A DNA stretch of 64,000 nucleotides from Smallanthus sonchifolius (lineage: Eukaryota; Streptophyta; Magnoliopsida; Asterales; Asteraceae): the NCBI GenBank assembly GCA_023525975.1, contig CM042038.1, forward strand, positions 8,867,272-8,931,271, given 5' to 3'. A program made the position numbers and the translations under genes. This document shows positions 44,267-56,556 of this stretch, piece after piece. The notes below the pieces were generated by a model. It was not told where the DNA came from, ran no database searches, and saw only the letters and a list, made by a program, of their open reading frames with translations. How positions within the stretch are numbered: the stretch's first letter is position 1; every line of letters begins with the position of its first letter.

Positions 44267-47200
44267 TTATCTACCTTCTACTTGGCTTAATGTTACTCCA
44301 TTAACTGCTGATGATCGTAAAGGATGAATTGAGGTGGAGTGAAATTCACTTTCTTGAATAAATAAAGCAGGTTTTTTGGGAGAAGGAAGTGAGCCTTCAC
44401 CACCCAACATCGCAACCACGGTCGGTGTGTTAGGTCTATCTTCTGCTCGGTGTTGCACACAATAGGCCGACGTGTACTGATAGCAACACTTTACAAGCAG
44501 AATAGGACGTGCATAAACATTCGTCAAGCAGATCAAGAGACTTGTCTTCATTGTAAAGTCTCCATGCCTATATCAATTATCCAAATAAAAAAAACAGTTA
44601 GAAAATATCATAATTAAGGTACACCATGGGTGTTTTAGAGCTCATTGCACATGCATAATATAATTAGGAACCAAAGAACCCAAGTTTTAACTCGATCATT
44701 GTGAGATCTTTCTATTATGTCATTCCCACTCCATGAGTAGCAACCTTCCATTCCATTTTGTCCATCCATGATCAAAGGCTCAAAAGGGTTCATTTGATTC
44801 CTCATTTTTTAATGTTTCTTGATTGAACTCACACTTACGTACATGTATGTGTGTGTGTATGTATATTCTAAATGAAACATTAGTGCAAAGTATATTTTCA
44901 TCAATGGTTGATTATATTCAACACACTTACATGTCCAATAAGGTTATCAGCATGGCCTTCATGAACAAAACCTATATTTTTCTTCCCGCTCACAATTTCC
45001 AGCACTAAAACCCCAAAGCTAAAAATATCCGACTTTACCAAGTAGAGAACATTCACTGCATACTCCGGAGATATGTATCCCCTGAATCAATGCAGACAAT
45101 ACATATATAAAATATAAAAATGTACTGAACAATTCGAATCAAAATCATAGATTCTTACAAAGTTCCCACGACTCTCTTTGTATTTCCTTCACTCTCGTCT
45201 TCATTAAACATTCTGGCCAAACCGAAGTCTGATATCTTTGGATGCAGGTGATGATCAAGTAAAATGTTACCTGCTTTTAAGTCCCTATGTACAACTTTAA
45301 GCCGGGAATCTTGATGTAGATAAAGAAGGCCTCGAGCAATCCAATGAATTATGTTGAAGCGTTGTTGCCAATCCAGTAAGGACTTTCTTGATTCATCTGC
45401 TCAATATGCAACAACTTAGTTCACATGTATAGTATTCCTTTGCCTTTTTAAAAAATCTGTATTTTTAGGATTGCAAGAAAGCCCAACCATATAAAAAACT
45501 GCCAAGGCTTTTATTAGGCACGTATTCATAAATTAACATTTTCTCATCGCCTTGAATGCAATATCCTAAGAGCTTCACAAGATTCCGATGCTGAAGTTTG
45601 GCAATACATATAACTTCATTCTCAAATTCATCAAGCCCTTGTCGAGAGGACTTTGATAGCCGCTCCACAGCAATCTCTAGGCCTTCTTCTAGCGCACCTT
45701 AGTGGATAAAGATTGTCATTAGTATTATTATTAATACATACCTCTATGTTCAATGTGATTCATATTATTTACCTTGTAAACTGGTCCAAACCCGCCTTCT
45801 CCCAGCTTATTTTCATCCGAAAAGTCATTGGTAGCTTTAGAAATTTTAGATAAGCTAAACAGGGGAACCTCTGCACTTCCCATTTGGCCACTGCTCGCTG
45901 CATCTGATCTCTTTTTCCATTTCCTCCTAGTGTAGAATGCCAATACAAGGACCGACAAACTATACACAGATGCTATTGACAAACTTCCATAACTACTTGT
46001 TTCTTTCTGTGGAAGCTGGAATGGAGATCTAAAAGATTTTTAAGATCAAAGGAAATAATATATTGTCAAGTTTACAGCAATAAACAAACAACATATATGT
46101 CTTGGCTACAAATTTGCTTACAAACTGCAGTCATTTCAGTTTGTATATCATTAACTTGGTAATGTTATTGGCTTACCTGATAATTCTGAGGCTGCAAGTC
46201 TAACATACATATCTTGCTCGTTTCGTGGGTACACACGGACATCAATCAAACCACCATACCATAGAAAGCACCCAACTCCACCTGAAGTGATGTTTGTATT
46301 TGCATAGGCGATGCACGAGCAATTGTTCTTGCAGGCTACCTCACAATCTTGTAGGCTCATGTTGCTACTAAAGACAGCAGTCTCCGTATCTGGCAATTTC
46401 ATGCTTGAAAACTTTAGAAATCCCTCTCTAGGCCCACAATCCAAGGCTACTCTCCTTTGACAAACACTTGTACCATTATCTGATTTTTTTCGTTCAAATC
46501 CTTTCAAGCACCCACAATTAGGAGAAGTGGAAGTAGTACAGCTCCCATATGGGCCACATACTCCATAGTTGTCGCAATAATCTACCGATAAGGTGGCAAT
46601 CGGAATCCATTCTGGGTTCAGAATATTTAACTTGGAGAACTCAAGTTTACCATCAGGAGTTATTATGGCTCTTAATGTGGTGCTATTTCTATTAGTAAAA
46701 CAACTTATATATGTCTCGTTCTGATTCATAATCAGGTACGAAAGGTGTTCCTCCCCATAAGCATCAGGAGCATGGTTTGCCCAGCCAGAAAATGGTATGC
46801 CATTAAATGGCCCAATCCTTGTTTTCTTAGCAGAGTTTCTCCTAATATATACTTGTGGATATTTACCCTTAACCGCGAAAACCCTTGATGTATACTCACC
46901 CGGGGAAGGATTATCTGAACCCCTCCATGATCTCAGATATGTTTCTCTTCCAGTTATGAAGTTCTTGCCCAACTTCATTCCATTTAAGTAGGTATCTCCA
47001 GGGTAATCAAAACTTTGCCAAATAAAAATTTCATTGTTGGCTTTATTTCCATTCTTAACTACCAGATTGCCCGTATCCAAGAGTTGTGCTACAAGATTGA
47101 TATTTGTACCAGATGCAGAGGAGTTCGATGACCAAATGACTTTGTCGCTACTATTAACAAGCGTCAGGTACCCTTGTTCGTCCAGCTTGACCGTATTTGA

Positions 47201-47554
47201 GGTGTCTGTATGTGGAGTTTCTCGGTTTGCAACCCATGCAACCGTTTGCGGTGATGTGTTCTTGAACCATATCCCCAGGTATCGACTATTGGAGTTGCCC
47301 AGGCTAAAGAAGCCTAGCTCAAATTTTGCGTTCTGTGAAACAATGGTCTCGCCATCTGAGATGCTTTGATGGACAGCTATGGTGTCTGATGATTTAGAAG
47401 TTGTTAGGATTGGAAAGAAGAAGGTGATATAAGGGAGTAGCATTATGGCTTGAGATATTATGAATTTATCAGGTGGGGGTGGCAATATAGCTAAGGAGTA
47501 AGCATGGTTCAAGCCATGGGCGACATAGATCGATAGGGTTTCAAGTTTCAGCAT
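44267..47554 (-). pseudogene. RLK-5: S-domain receptor with open ectodomain and broken kinase
   Basis: Exons: 47554 (or 47443)-46177, 46028-45773 (fused transmembrane/juxtamembrane), 45698-45488, 45396-45159, 45081-44931, 44567-44267. Exon 1 is fully open: lectin, S-locus, EGF-like and PAN cysteines are all present. In exon 2 a 4-base deletion near 45983-45990 changes the frame after VVMEV, giving CQ and a stop before the membrane helix. The exon 3 acceptor is AA where others have AG; the next AG would shift the frame. The catalytic lysine of IAVKRL is Glu (IAVERL). Exon 6 (last) lacks two bases of TGTGTG near 44460. The secreted product would be about 440 residues from 47443. The ATG at 47554 would add 37 residues derived from a foreign first exon. 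Kinase clearly dead; ectodomain possibly kept. Confidence 0.9.
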
Positions 47555-48057
47555 ATCGTAAATGCATTCAAGTTTCAGCAGATATTAAATGCAGAAGTTA
47601 AACTGTAAAACACTGTTTGTTTGAATACGTAGCGTCACCATGGCATGTTTTCCTGAAGACTCGGTCACTAGCCGCCAATATTCAACACAAAAAACTATAT
47701 ATTGAAATTAGTAGGAATTGTTACTTCTTGTTATTTGATTTTTTTTTTCTAAAACAACACGTAAAATTGTTATTGTAGCACGGTAGGATTGAGGTGGCGC
47801 CTGATACCGCTAGGAACACCAACTCATCCTATGCGGTATTAGTACAGTTGAAAGTGAAATGTGGGATTAACCACTTCTAACACAAAAAACATTAGAATAA
47901 AGACAGAAATCGATCACTAATTTTTTTTTAACGGCGAACACTAATGTTGTGACATTACACCCCGCGTCACATGGGAGAGACTCGTACAACTCCGGCCAAT
48001 ATGTTGTTATAACCGGACCAACTTGGCGTCAGAGAAAGTAATGGTTACAACTTTATT
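47555..48057. other. 5' flank of RLK-5 and pre-insertion target DNA
   Basis: 47555-47690 matches 40785-40925 (GTTTGTTTGAATACGT.GCGTC and CCAATATTCAAC-like blocks), the region upstream of the orphan exon. 47700-48057 shows nothing recognised and ends with the target duplication TTATT (48053-48057) of the Gypsy complex. Confidence 0.45.
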
Positions 48058-51000
48058 TGTGAGGCCCCGATCCCGGGAGGCCTCACTTATTGGATTTATT
48101 CATCAACACATAGCACTTTAAACATAAGACATACATTACCCAGCGGAAACGATTTAAATCTCTACATATGCAGCGGAAAACATAACATGTCTAAACATAA
48201 CTTGTCAAATACAACTGAAACTTGTCTTAATCAACATAATCAAAAGAAAACATAACAGGATGCCAACTGCTAGTCTTCGGGTAACTCTTCTCGCCAAGCC
48301 AAGCATCCACTTCCATCTACTGCCACCTACACTTAACTGATATGCATACTAAAAATCAGCAACGCTGAGTGAGTTCTAACGTTTACTTTAAATCAATTTT
48401 TACAAAAGATTTACTAAAACACATATACTGCCATTAAGGCTAAACTTGACACTTTACTTTTCAAACATATATACTGCCATTAAGGCTAACTTAACACACT
48501 TTACTTTTCAAACAGTTTAAAACGTATAATAAATGTAACGAACCAAAATCCGGGTCTCGTTATAAATGAATAAATATTTCTAAATAAATATTATGGGAAA
48601 ATAATATTTTAGAAATAAGTTGAAACAAGCGGGTTTCAAGTTAGTAACGGGGTTATACTAGTTTTTAACTAGTTTTGGAAAGATATGGGTGAAATTGAAA
48701 GTTGAGGGACTAAAGGTGTAAAGTGGCCAAAATCTGCTATTTGACTTGGTGAAAGTCAAAATTGAGTCTCATTTGGTGTTTAGGTCGTTCAAGAGCAAAG
48801 GAGAAAAAGAGAAAACGGGTTTGGAGCTTGAATCTTGCATTTGAAGCTCGGAATGAGGAGGTTTTGGCTCACACAACACTTTCCTAACATCAAGTAAGTG
48901 TTAATCATCCTTTTGATCTCACTTTAGATGTGTTCTTGATGGGTTTTGAAAGAAAACCGAAATTTTGTATGCATGTGATGAAATGGTGTTAGATTATTGA
49001 TAATCTAGCTAAACTAAAGGTAAAGAGTAGTGATTAACATCCTAGAACCCTTTGATTATGATTTTGAAAAGTTAGGGTTCATATGGTGGAAATTGGGGGT
49101 GTTTGGATCATGATGATAAATGGCGAATTAATGAAGATTAAGTGTTTTTAAAATGTTAGACACTTGAGCAAACACCAAATTAACTTAATAATAATTTTTG
49201 AAAGAAGAATTAGTGTTAAGATTAAGTTAATGAAACTCAAGTAGGTGAGTTTGTGGTGAAAGAGGGTGTTTGGCTATGAGGATAACCCAAACGGGTCAAT
49301 TTGGGTTGGAATTGGGAAATTGGGTTGTGAACTCAATTGTAATGAAATGTTGGTATATGTTAGATTACTAAACTAGGCGAATGTGTTTAGGTAATCAAAT
49401 TGCAAGCTTGAGAACGGTGCGGGATCTTCTAACCCGAAAGGTAAGTGCCTATGCACTTACTTAGTATTGATGATAAATGGTGAATTTTGTGAATTATGTG
49501 TTATGTGATTGTGTACATACTTGTGATATGATAAATTGTGAATGATTTAGTATGTACAATGAATGAATGTAATTATAGTGTTAAGCTATAATGGAAATGG
49601 ATCATGTGTTGATCATAAATGAAACGGGGATAAATGAGTTTTATGCAAGATTGTATGCATAATGTGTAAAGTTGCATAATTTGTTATGTGGTATGAATGA
49701 GCATGAAATTGTATGCAAAATTGAAGGAATGTAGTTATAGTATTTATACTATAATGGATATGTCGATATGGAGTTATGGTCTATGAACCATAATGGATAG
49801 AATGGATATGGAGTTATGGTCTATGAACCATAATGGATAGAATGGATATGGAGTTATGGTCTATGAACCATAATGGATAGAATGGATACGGAGTTATGGT
49901 CTATGAATCATAATGGATAGAATGAATATGGAGTTATGGTCCAAGTACCATAATGGATAGAATGGTTATGGAGTATAATCTCGTATCCTAAATGGATATG
50001 AAGTTATGGCCTACGTGCCATAATGGAAATGGAAATGTGGTAATGAAATGATGAAAGAAACTTGTATGTGAAAAGTATGTGTATGAAAACCTTAATTGAC
50101 CAAACGGGTCAAATGGGTCAAATGGGTGAATTATGATCTAGTGTTATGATGGAAATGAGATTGTGGCCAATGTGCCATAATGGAAAAGGAAATGTGTTAA
50201 TATGAATGATAAATGAAAAGAATGAAACTTGTAGGTGAAATACAAGTGTTATGTAGCCAAATGTTAAAATTTGGTGGAAACGGGTCAAATGGGGGAATGG
50301 GTGGAAACAAGTAGAATTTACTTGTTTGTTATGTTTTATCTTCATTACTAATGGTGTTATGTTTTGTAGTTATGTAGGAAAAGCTCCGATGTAGTCCAAG
50401 TCAAGTCCAAGGCTCTGGCGGGTTCTCGTATGTGCAAATGATTGGTTTTTGGGCTATGTATTGAAATCCTCGAAAGGGGTGTGCGTTTGGGTCAAGAATT
50501 TATGTTTTGGTGATTTTGTGGTGTAGGTAAACTTTTGGTCAAAACCCAGGTGTCGGGTATTTTTAGTTTGTGTTTTGGATGCAAAAAGTTGGAAAAATGG
50601 CAAAGTTTGAAATCTGCAGCTGAAGGGAAACTCACTGGAAATCTGGTGCCTCGCGGTACGCGAAGAACCTGGTATGGTTCTTTCGCGGTACGCGAGGGAC
50701 AAGTTATCCGGATTGCCTTCCTTTGGCTCTCTCGCGGTACGCGAAGATCATAGTGGTATCCTATCGCGGTACGCGAGAGGTTTGAATTCCGGGTAAAAAT
50801 TTTGGGACTCCCTCGCGGTACGCGAGGGAGGTGGCCAAAACGCCTCGCGGTACGCGAGGATAAAAAAAAAAAAAAAAATCTTGGGATAAAAGTCTTCCGC
50901 GCGTTTTCGTATTTTAAAAGTGGTGTGTTACAATAAACCGTCAATTCCTCTTTACTGTACTGCCCTCATGGCTTACATCCATGAACCGACAAGTACCTGG

Positions 51001-52250
51001 TCAATGCCCCCATGATCAACGATTATGAACCGACAATACCGCTTATCCGTCAATTCTTTGTTACTACTGTACCGCCCCCATGGTCAACGACCATGAACCG
51101 ACGAGTACCTGGTCAATGCCCCCATGATCAACGACCATGAACCGACAATACCGCTTATCCGTCAATTCCTTGTCACTACTGTACCGCCCCCATGGTCAAC
51201 GACCATGAACCGACGAATACCTGGTCAATGCCCCCCATGGCTTACATCCATGAACCGACAATACCCTGGTCAATGCCCCCATGGCTTACATCCATGAACC
51301 GACAATACCGCTAAGGGGAGGTTGCGTGGACCTCCCGAGCAACCGCCGTCACTCATCCCAGTTGTACAACTGTTAACGAACCCTAAGGTTCTTACTAATG
51401 GGTGGAACCCATATCTGACATCTTGTACAAGTAACATCTGTCCCAAGGACCTTTACAAACTGGTACTCATTCCCGAAGGAAAGCTGTTCACTTTACTGTT
51501 TATAAAACTTTCTGAAACATAGCTTATCATATATATCATGCCTTTGTTTATGTATATGAAAATATAGTAAACGCTTGCCCAATGATATATCTTACTTTAC
51601 TGAAACATAGCTTATCATATATATCATGCCTTTGTTTATGTATATGAAAATATAGTAAACGCTTGCCAAATGATATATCTTACTTTACTGAAAACATACT
51701 AGCACATATATCATGCCTTTGTTTATGTATATGAAAATATAGTAAACGCTTGCCAAATGATATATCTTACTTTACTGAAACATACTTTTGCCTCTTTTAA
51801 ACCTTTCACTAAAACATAGCTTTTCTCTTCAGTTTACAATATATAAAATATAATAAACACTTTACACTAAGTATGCATACCACCCCTAAAGAAGGCAAAA
51901 AGGGGATTAGAACTCACCTGGTATCTAAGCTGCAACGATCTACCGGATCTCACACAATCTGTAATCACTTCCTTTTTGTTGCTAAACACTCACGAGACTC
52001 TTGCTAACGATCCTTGAAGCTCTAATCCGAAAACCGGGACTTTCTCTCTCTAGAATCTCTCTCACTCTCTCTCTCTAAAATCCGGAAATGAGGATGGAAA
52101 TGAGAGCTTTTGGCTGATCTTGAGGCTTATAAGGGCCCGACCCTTGCCCCTTTCGGCCCATACACCCCGGCCCAAGCCCGCTTCCTTTCTCTTTATTTAA
52201 GTTTTAATTCCTCGTGAATTCTCTCGTGCTCTAAAACTCGGGATGTTACA
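48058..52250 (-). repeat. Gypsy LTR 1, with nested solo LTR
   Basis: Plus strand TGTGAGGCCCCGATCCCGGG to GGGATGTTACA. It is split by an insertion at 48534-50932 with duplication ATAAA. It carries tandem CCATGAACCGACAATACC-type units and about three copies of an 88-base ATAGTAAACGCTTGCC unit. Confidence 0.9.
48534..50932 (+). mobile_element. Solo LTR of a second Gypsy family
   Basis: Starts TGTAACGAACC, ends GTGTGTTACA, flanked by ATAAA (48529-48533 and 50933-50937). At 2399 bases with no internal region, it is the residue of LTR-LTR recombination. Inside are about five copies of a 40-base unit (GGATATGGAGTTATGGTCTA start, 49760-49970) and six TCGCGGTACGCGA palindromes between 50645 and 50860. 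The orientation is taken from the TGTAAC start. No genes. Confidence 0.88.
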
Positions 52251-52495
52251 AGTCTACCCTCCTTACAATAGGTTTCGTCCTCGAAACCTGCCATAAGCTA
52301 CACTGATAGCAAATCACAGAACGGGTGGCATGAACCGTAGCTATGCAAGGCAGCTTGGTCATGAAGGCCATTGTGATCAACTACCACTGGGAGCTTGACC
52401 TTGGGCTATCTCAAATTCTAAGGCATCTAGACTAATGGGCTAACTAATTTAGTAAGGGAATAATAACATAAACTTGCCATATCACGAATAAGAGC

Positions 52496-53179
52496 TTACA
52501 ACGTCAGGAACTCTCTCTCCACCTTGTGGACTTCGTTCTTAGGACAAAACTTCTCAATTACTAACGCTTTCAGATCATTCCACCTCATTAGTTCGACCGC
52601 TTGGTCACCCTTTGCCTGCTTCACCGTCTCCCACCAGTGTGCTGCTTCTCCTTTCAATGACTTTGCAGCGAACATGACTGCTTGTTCCGGTCGACATTCA
52701 CTAAGACGAATGGTCGACTCCATGCCGTTAATCCAATCTAAAGTATCAGCTGCTTCTTTCTTTCCAGTTAGCTCAGGGGGATCACAACCACGAAATGCCT
52801 TGTAATCGCACCCGCGAGTAGGCGGTGCAACATTCTCTACCAGAACTGGTCCTCCCGTAGCTGGAAGCACCACAGGCTCTTCAGTTGTGTTAGGGCTCTC
52901 CTTGGCCTTCCTCAAGGCTTCGTCTAGTATGGCCGGTAAGGTTTCCTTCAACAGTCGGGTAAACTCACGACCGAGAGCTGCTTGTACGAATGGTTCAAAC
53001 TCAAACGTCTGATCATCTTCTGCCGTATGATCAACATTGTGCTGACTGACTACCGTATCAGTATGGGTAGTGTGAACACTCCCCTCAATCTCTTGGTTGG
53101 TTTTAGCTACACCGCGGCGGCATGTACGCCCACCACGTCTTCCTCCTCCACCCCCTCTAGTTCCTCCACGTCTAGCCAT
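52496..53179 (-). pseudogene. Truncated Gypsy gag, copy 1
   Basis: 227 residues: an RGG-rich start (MARRGGTRGGGGGRRGGRTC), then the retrotransposon Gag core with DYKAFRGCDPPELTGKKEAA, DTLDWINGME and GEAAHWWETVKQ. The frame ends REFLTL and stop. The zinc knuckle and all of pol are absent. It matches copy 2 apart from two substitutions (D/E in SQHNV.H, E/K in CPKN.VHK). Confidence 0.85.
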
Positions 53180-53509
53180 TTCTAACTAAAAGATAGAGAA
53201 CAAAGGGATTTAATTTCAGCATGCTAGGGAATATGTAGAACACAATAAGTAAGGTAAGATGTTAATATACACTGGCCATCTGCAATTAACCATTACATCA
53301 CTTCTCGTTTTCCATTTATTCGCTTTCATGATTCCACTAAAGCCTCTATTCTTATCTTGACACTCTAAAAGTTAAACTTTACTTACTATACGCTTCTGAT
53401 GCTTTGGCTTGAGTTACCCGTACTGGCATCCGCTTCTTGTCCCATTCTCAGTTTAAGTCTGGACATCGGGGATGTCCAAATCTCTCAAACTATGGCTCTG
53501 ATACCAACT

Positions 53510-55297
53510 TGTGAGGCCCCGATCCCGGGAGGCCTCACTTATTGGATTTATTCATCAACACATAGCACTTTAAACATAAGACATACATTACCCAGCGGAA
53601 ACGATTTAAATCTCTACATATGCAGCGGAAAACATAACATGTCTAAACATAACTTGTCAAATACAACTGAAACTTGTCTTAATCAACATAATCAAAAGAA
53701 AACATAACAGGATGCCAACTGCTAGTCTTCGGGTAACTCTTCTCGCCAAGCCAAGCATCCACTTCCATCTACTGCCACCTACACTTAACTGATATGCATA
53801 CTAAAAATCAGCAACGCTGAGTGAGTTCTAACGTTTACTTTAAATCAATTTTTACAAAAGATTTACTAAAACACATATACTGCCATTAAGGCTAAACTTG
53901 ACACTTTACTTTTCAAACATATATACTGCCATTAAGGCTAACTTAACACACTTTACTTTTCAAACAGTTTAAAACGTATAATAAACCGTCAATTCCTCTT
54001 TACTGTACTGCCCTCATGGCTTACATCCATGAACCGACAAGTACCTGGTCAATGCCCCCATGATCAACGATCATGAACCGAAAATACCGCTTATCCGTCA
54101 ATTCTTTGTTACTACTGTACCGCCCCCATGGTCAACGACCATGAACCGACGAGTACCTGGTCAATGCCCCCATGATCAACGACCATGAACCGACAATACC
54201 GCTTATCCGTCAATTCCTTGTCACTACTGTACCGCCCCCATGGTCAACGACCATGAACCGACGAATACCTGGTCAATGCCCCCATGGCTTACATCCATGA
54301 ACCGACAATACCCTGGTCAATGCCCCCATGGCTTACATCCATGAACCGACAATACCGCTAAGGGGAGGTTGCGTGGACCTCCCGAGCAACCGCCGTCACT
54401 CATCCCAGTTGTACAACTGTTAACGAACCCTAAGGTTCTTACTAATGGGTGGAACCCATATCTGACATCTTGTACAAGTAACATCTGTCCCAAGGACCTT
54501 TACAAACTGGTACTCATTCCCGAAGGAAAGCTGTTCACTTTACTGTTTATAAAACTTTCTGAAACATAGCTTATCATATATATCATGCCTTTGTTTATGT
54601 ATATGAAAATATAGTAAACGCTTGCCCAATGATATATCTTACTTTACTAAAACATAGCTTATCATATATATCATGCCTTTGTTTATGTATATGAAAATAT
54701 AGTAAACGCTTGCCAAATGATATATCTTACTTTACTGAAAACATACTAGCACATATATCATGCCTTTGTTTATGTATATGAAAATATAGTAAACGCTTGC
54801 CAAATGATATATCTTACTTTACTGAAACATACTTTTGCCTCTTTTAAACCTTTCACTAAAACATAGCTTTTCTCTTCAGTTTACAATATATAAAATATAA
54901 TAAACACTTTACACTAAGTATGCATACCACCCCTAAAGAAGGCAAAAAGGGGATTAGAACTCACCTGGTATCTAAGCTGCAACGATCTACCGGATCTCAC
55001 ACAATCTGTAATCACTTCCTTTTTGTTGCTAAACACTCACGAGACTCTTGCTAACGATCCTTGAAGCTCTAATCCGAAAACCGGGACTTTCTCTCTCTAG
55101 AATCTCTCTCACTCTCTCTCTCTAAAATCCGGAAATGAGGATGGAAATGAGAGCTTTTGGCTGATCTTGAGGCTTATAAGGGCCCGACCCTTGCCCCTTT
55201 CGGCCCATACACCCCGGCCCAAGCCCGCTTCCTTTCTCTTTATTTAAGTTTTAATTCCTCGTGAATTCTCTCGTGCTCTAAAACTCGGGATGTTACA
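53510..55297 (-). repeat. Gypsy LTR 2 (shared middle LTR)
   Basis: 1788 bases, TG...CA ends. It acts as 3' LTR of the copy on its right and 5' LTR of the copy on its left. Confidence 0.92.
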
Positions 55298-55542
55298 AGT
55301 CTACCCTCCTTACAATAGGTTTCGTCCTCGAAACCTGCCATAAGCTACACTGATAGCAAATCACAGAACGGGTGGCATGAACCGTAGCTATGCAAGGCAG
55401 CTTGGTCATGAAGGCCATTGTGATCAACTACCACTGGGAGCTTGACCTTGGGCTATCTCAAATTCTAAGGCATCTAGACTAATGGGCTAACTAATTTAGT
55501 AAGGGAATAATAACATAAACTTGCCATATCACGAATAAGAGC

Positions 55543-56226
55543 TTACAACGTCAGGAACTCTCTCTCCACCTTGTGGACTTTGTTCTTAGGACAAAACTTC
55601 TCAATTACTAACGCTTTCAGATCATTCCACCTCATTAGTTCGACCGCTTGGTCACCCTTTGCCTGCTTCACCGTCTCCCACCAGTGTGCTGCTTCTCCTT
55701 TCAATGACTTTGCAGCGAACATGACTGCTTGTTCCGGTCGACATTCACTAAGACGAATGGTCGACTCCATGCCGTTAATCCAATCTAAAGTATCAGCTGC
55801 TTCTTTCTTTCCAGTTAGCTCAGGGGGATCACAACCACGAAATGCCTTGTAATCGCACCCGCGAGTAGGCGGTGCAACATTCTCTACCAGAACTGGTCCT
55901 CCCGTAGCTGGAAGCACCACAGGCTCTTCAGTTGTGTTAGGGCTCTCCTTGGCCTTCCTCAAGGCTTCGTCTAGTATGGCCGGTAAGGTTTCCTTCAACA
56001 GTCGGGTAAACTCACGACCGAGAGCTGCTTGTACGAATGGTTCAAACTCAAACGTCTGATCATCTTCTGCCGTATGTTCAACATTGTGCTGACTGACTAC
56101 CGTATCAGTATGGGTAGTGTGAACACTCCCCTCAATCTCTTGGTTGGTTTTAGCTACACCGCGGCGGCATGTACGCCCACCACGTCTTCCTCCTCCACCC
56201 CCTCTAGTTCCTCCACGTCTAGCCAT
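55543..56226 (-). pseudogene. Truncated Gypsy gag, copy 2
   Basis: Same 227-residue product as copy 1 with two residue changes. Same premature end after REFLTL, showing that both copies descend from one deleted element. Confidence 0.85.
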
Positions 56227-56556
56227 TTCTAACTAAAAGATAGAGAACAAAGGGATTTAATTTCAGCATGCTAGGGAATATGTAGAACACAATAAGTAAG
56301 GTACGATGTTAATATACACTGGCCATCTGCAATTAACCATTACATCACTTCTCGTTTTCCATTTATTCGCTTTCATGATTCCACTAAAGCCTCTATTCTT
56401 ATCTTGACACTCTAAAAGTTAAACTTTACTTACTATACGCTTCTGATGCTTTGGCTTGAGTTACCCGTACTGGCATCCGCTTCTTGTCCCATTCTCAGTT
56501 TAAGTCTGGACATCGGGGATGTCCAAATCTCTCAAACTATGGCTCTGATACCAACT

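Noticed and set aside
50454..50944. Open frames across the palindrome cluster of the solo LTR
   Set aside because: Frames on both strands read through the palindromes (SRTA/RGT repeats). LTR origin and repeat composition explain them.
51322..51522. Identical 66-codon plus-strand frames in the three Gypsy LTRs (also 54369-54569 and 57415-57615)
   Set aside because: They repeat because the LTRs are copies. They lie antisense to the element, have no domain and no element-internal context.
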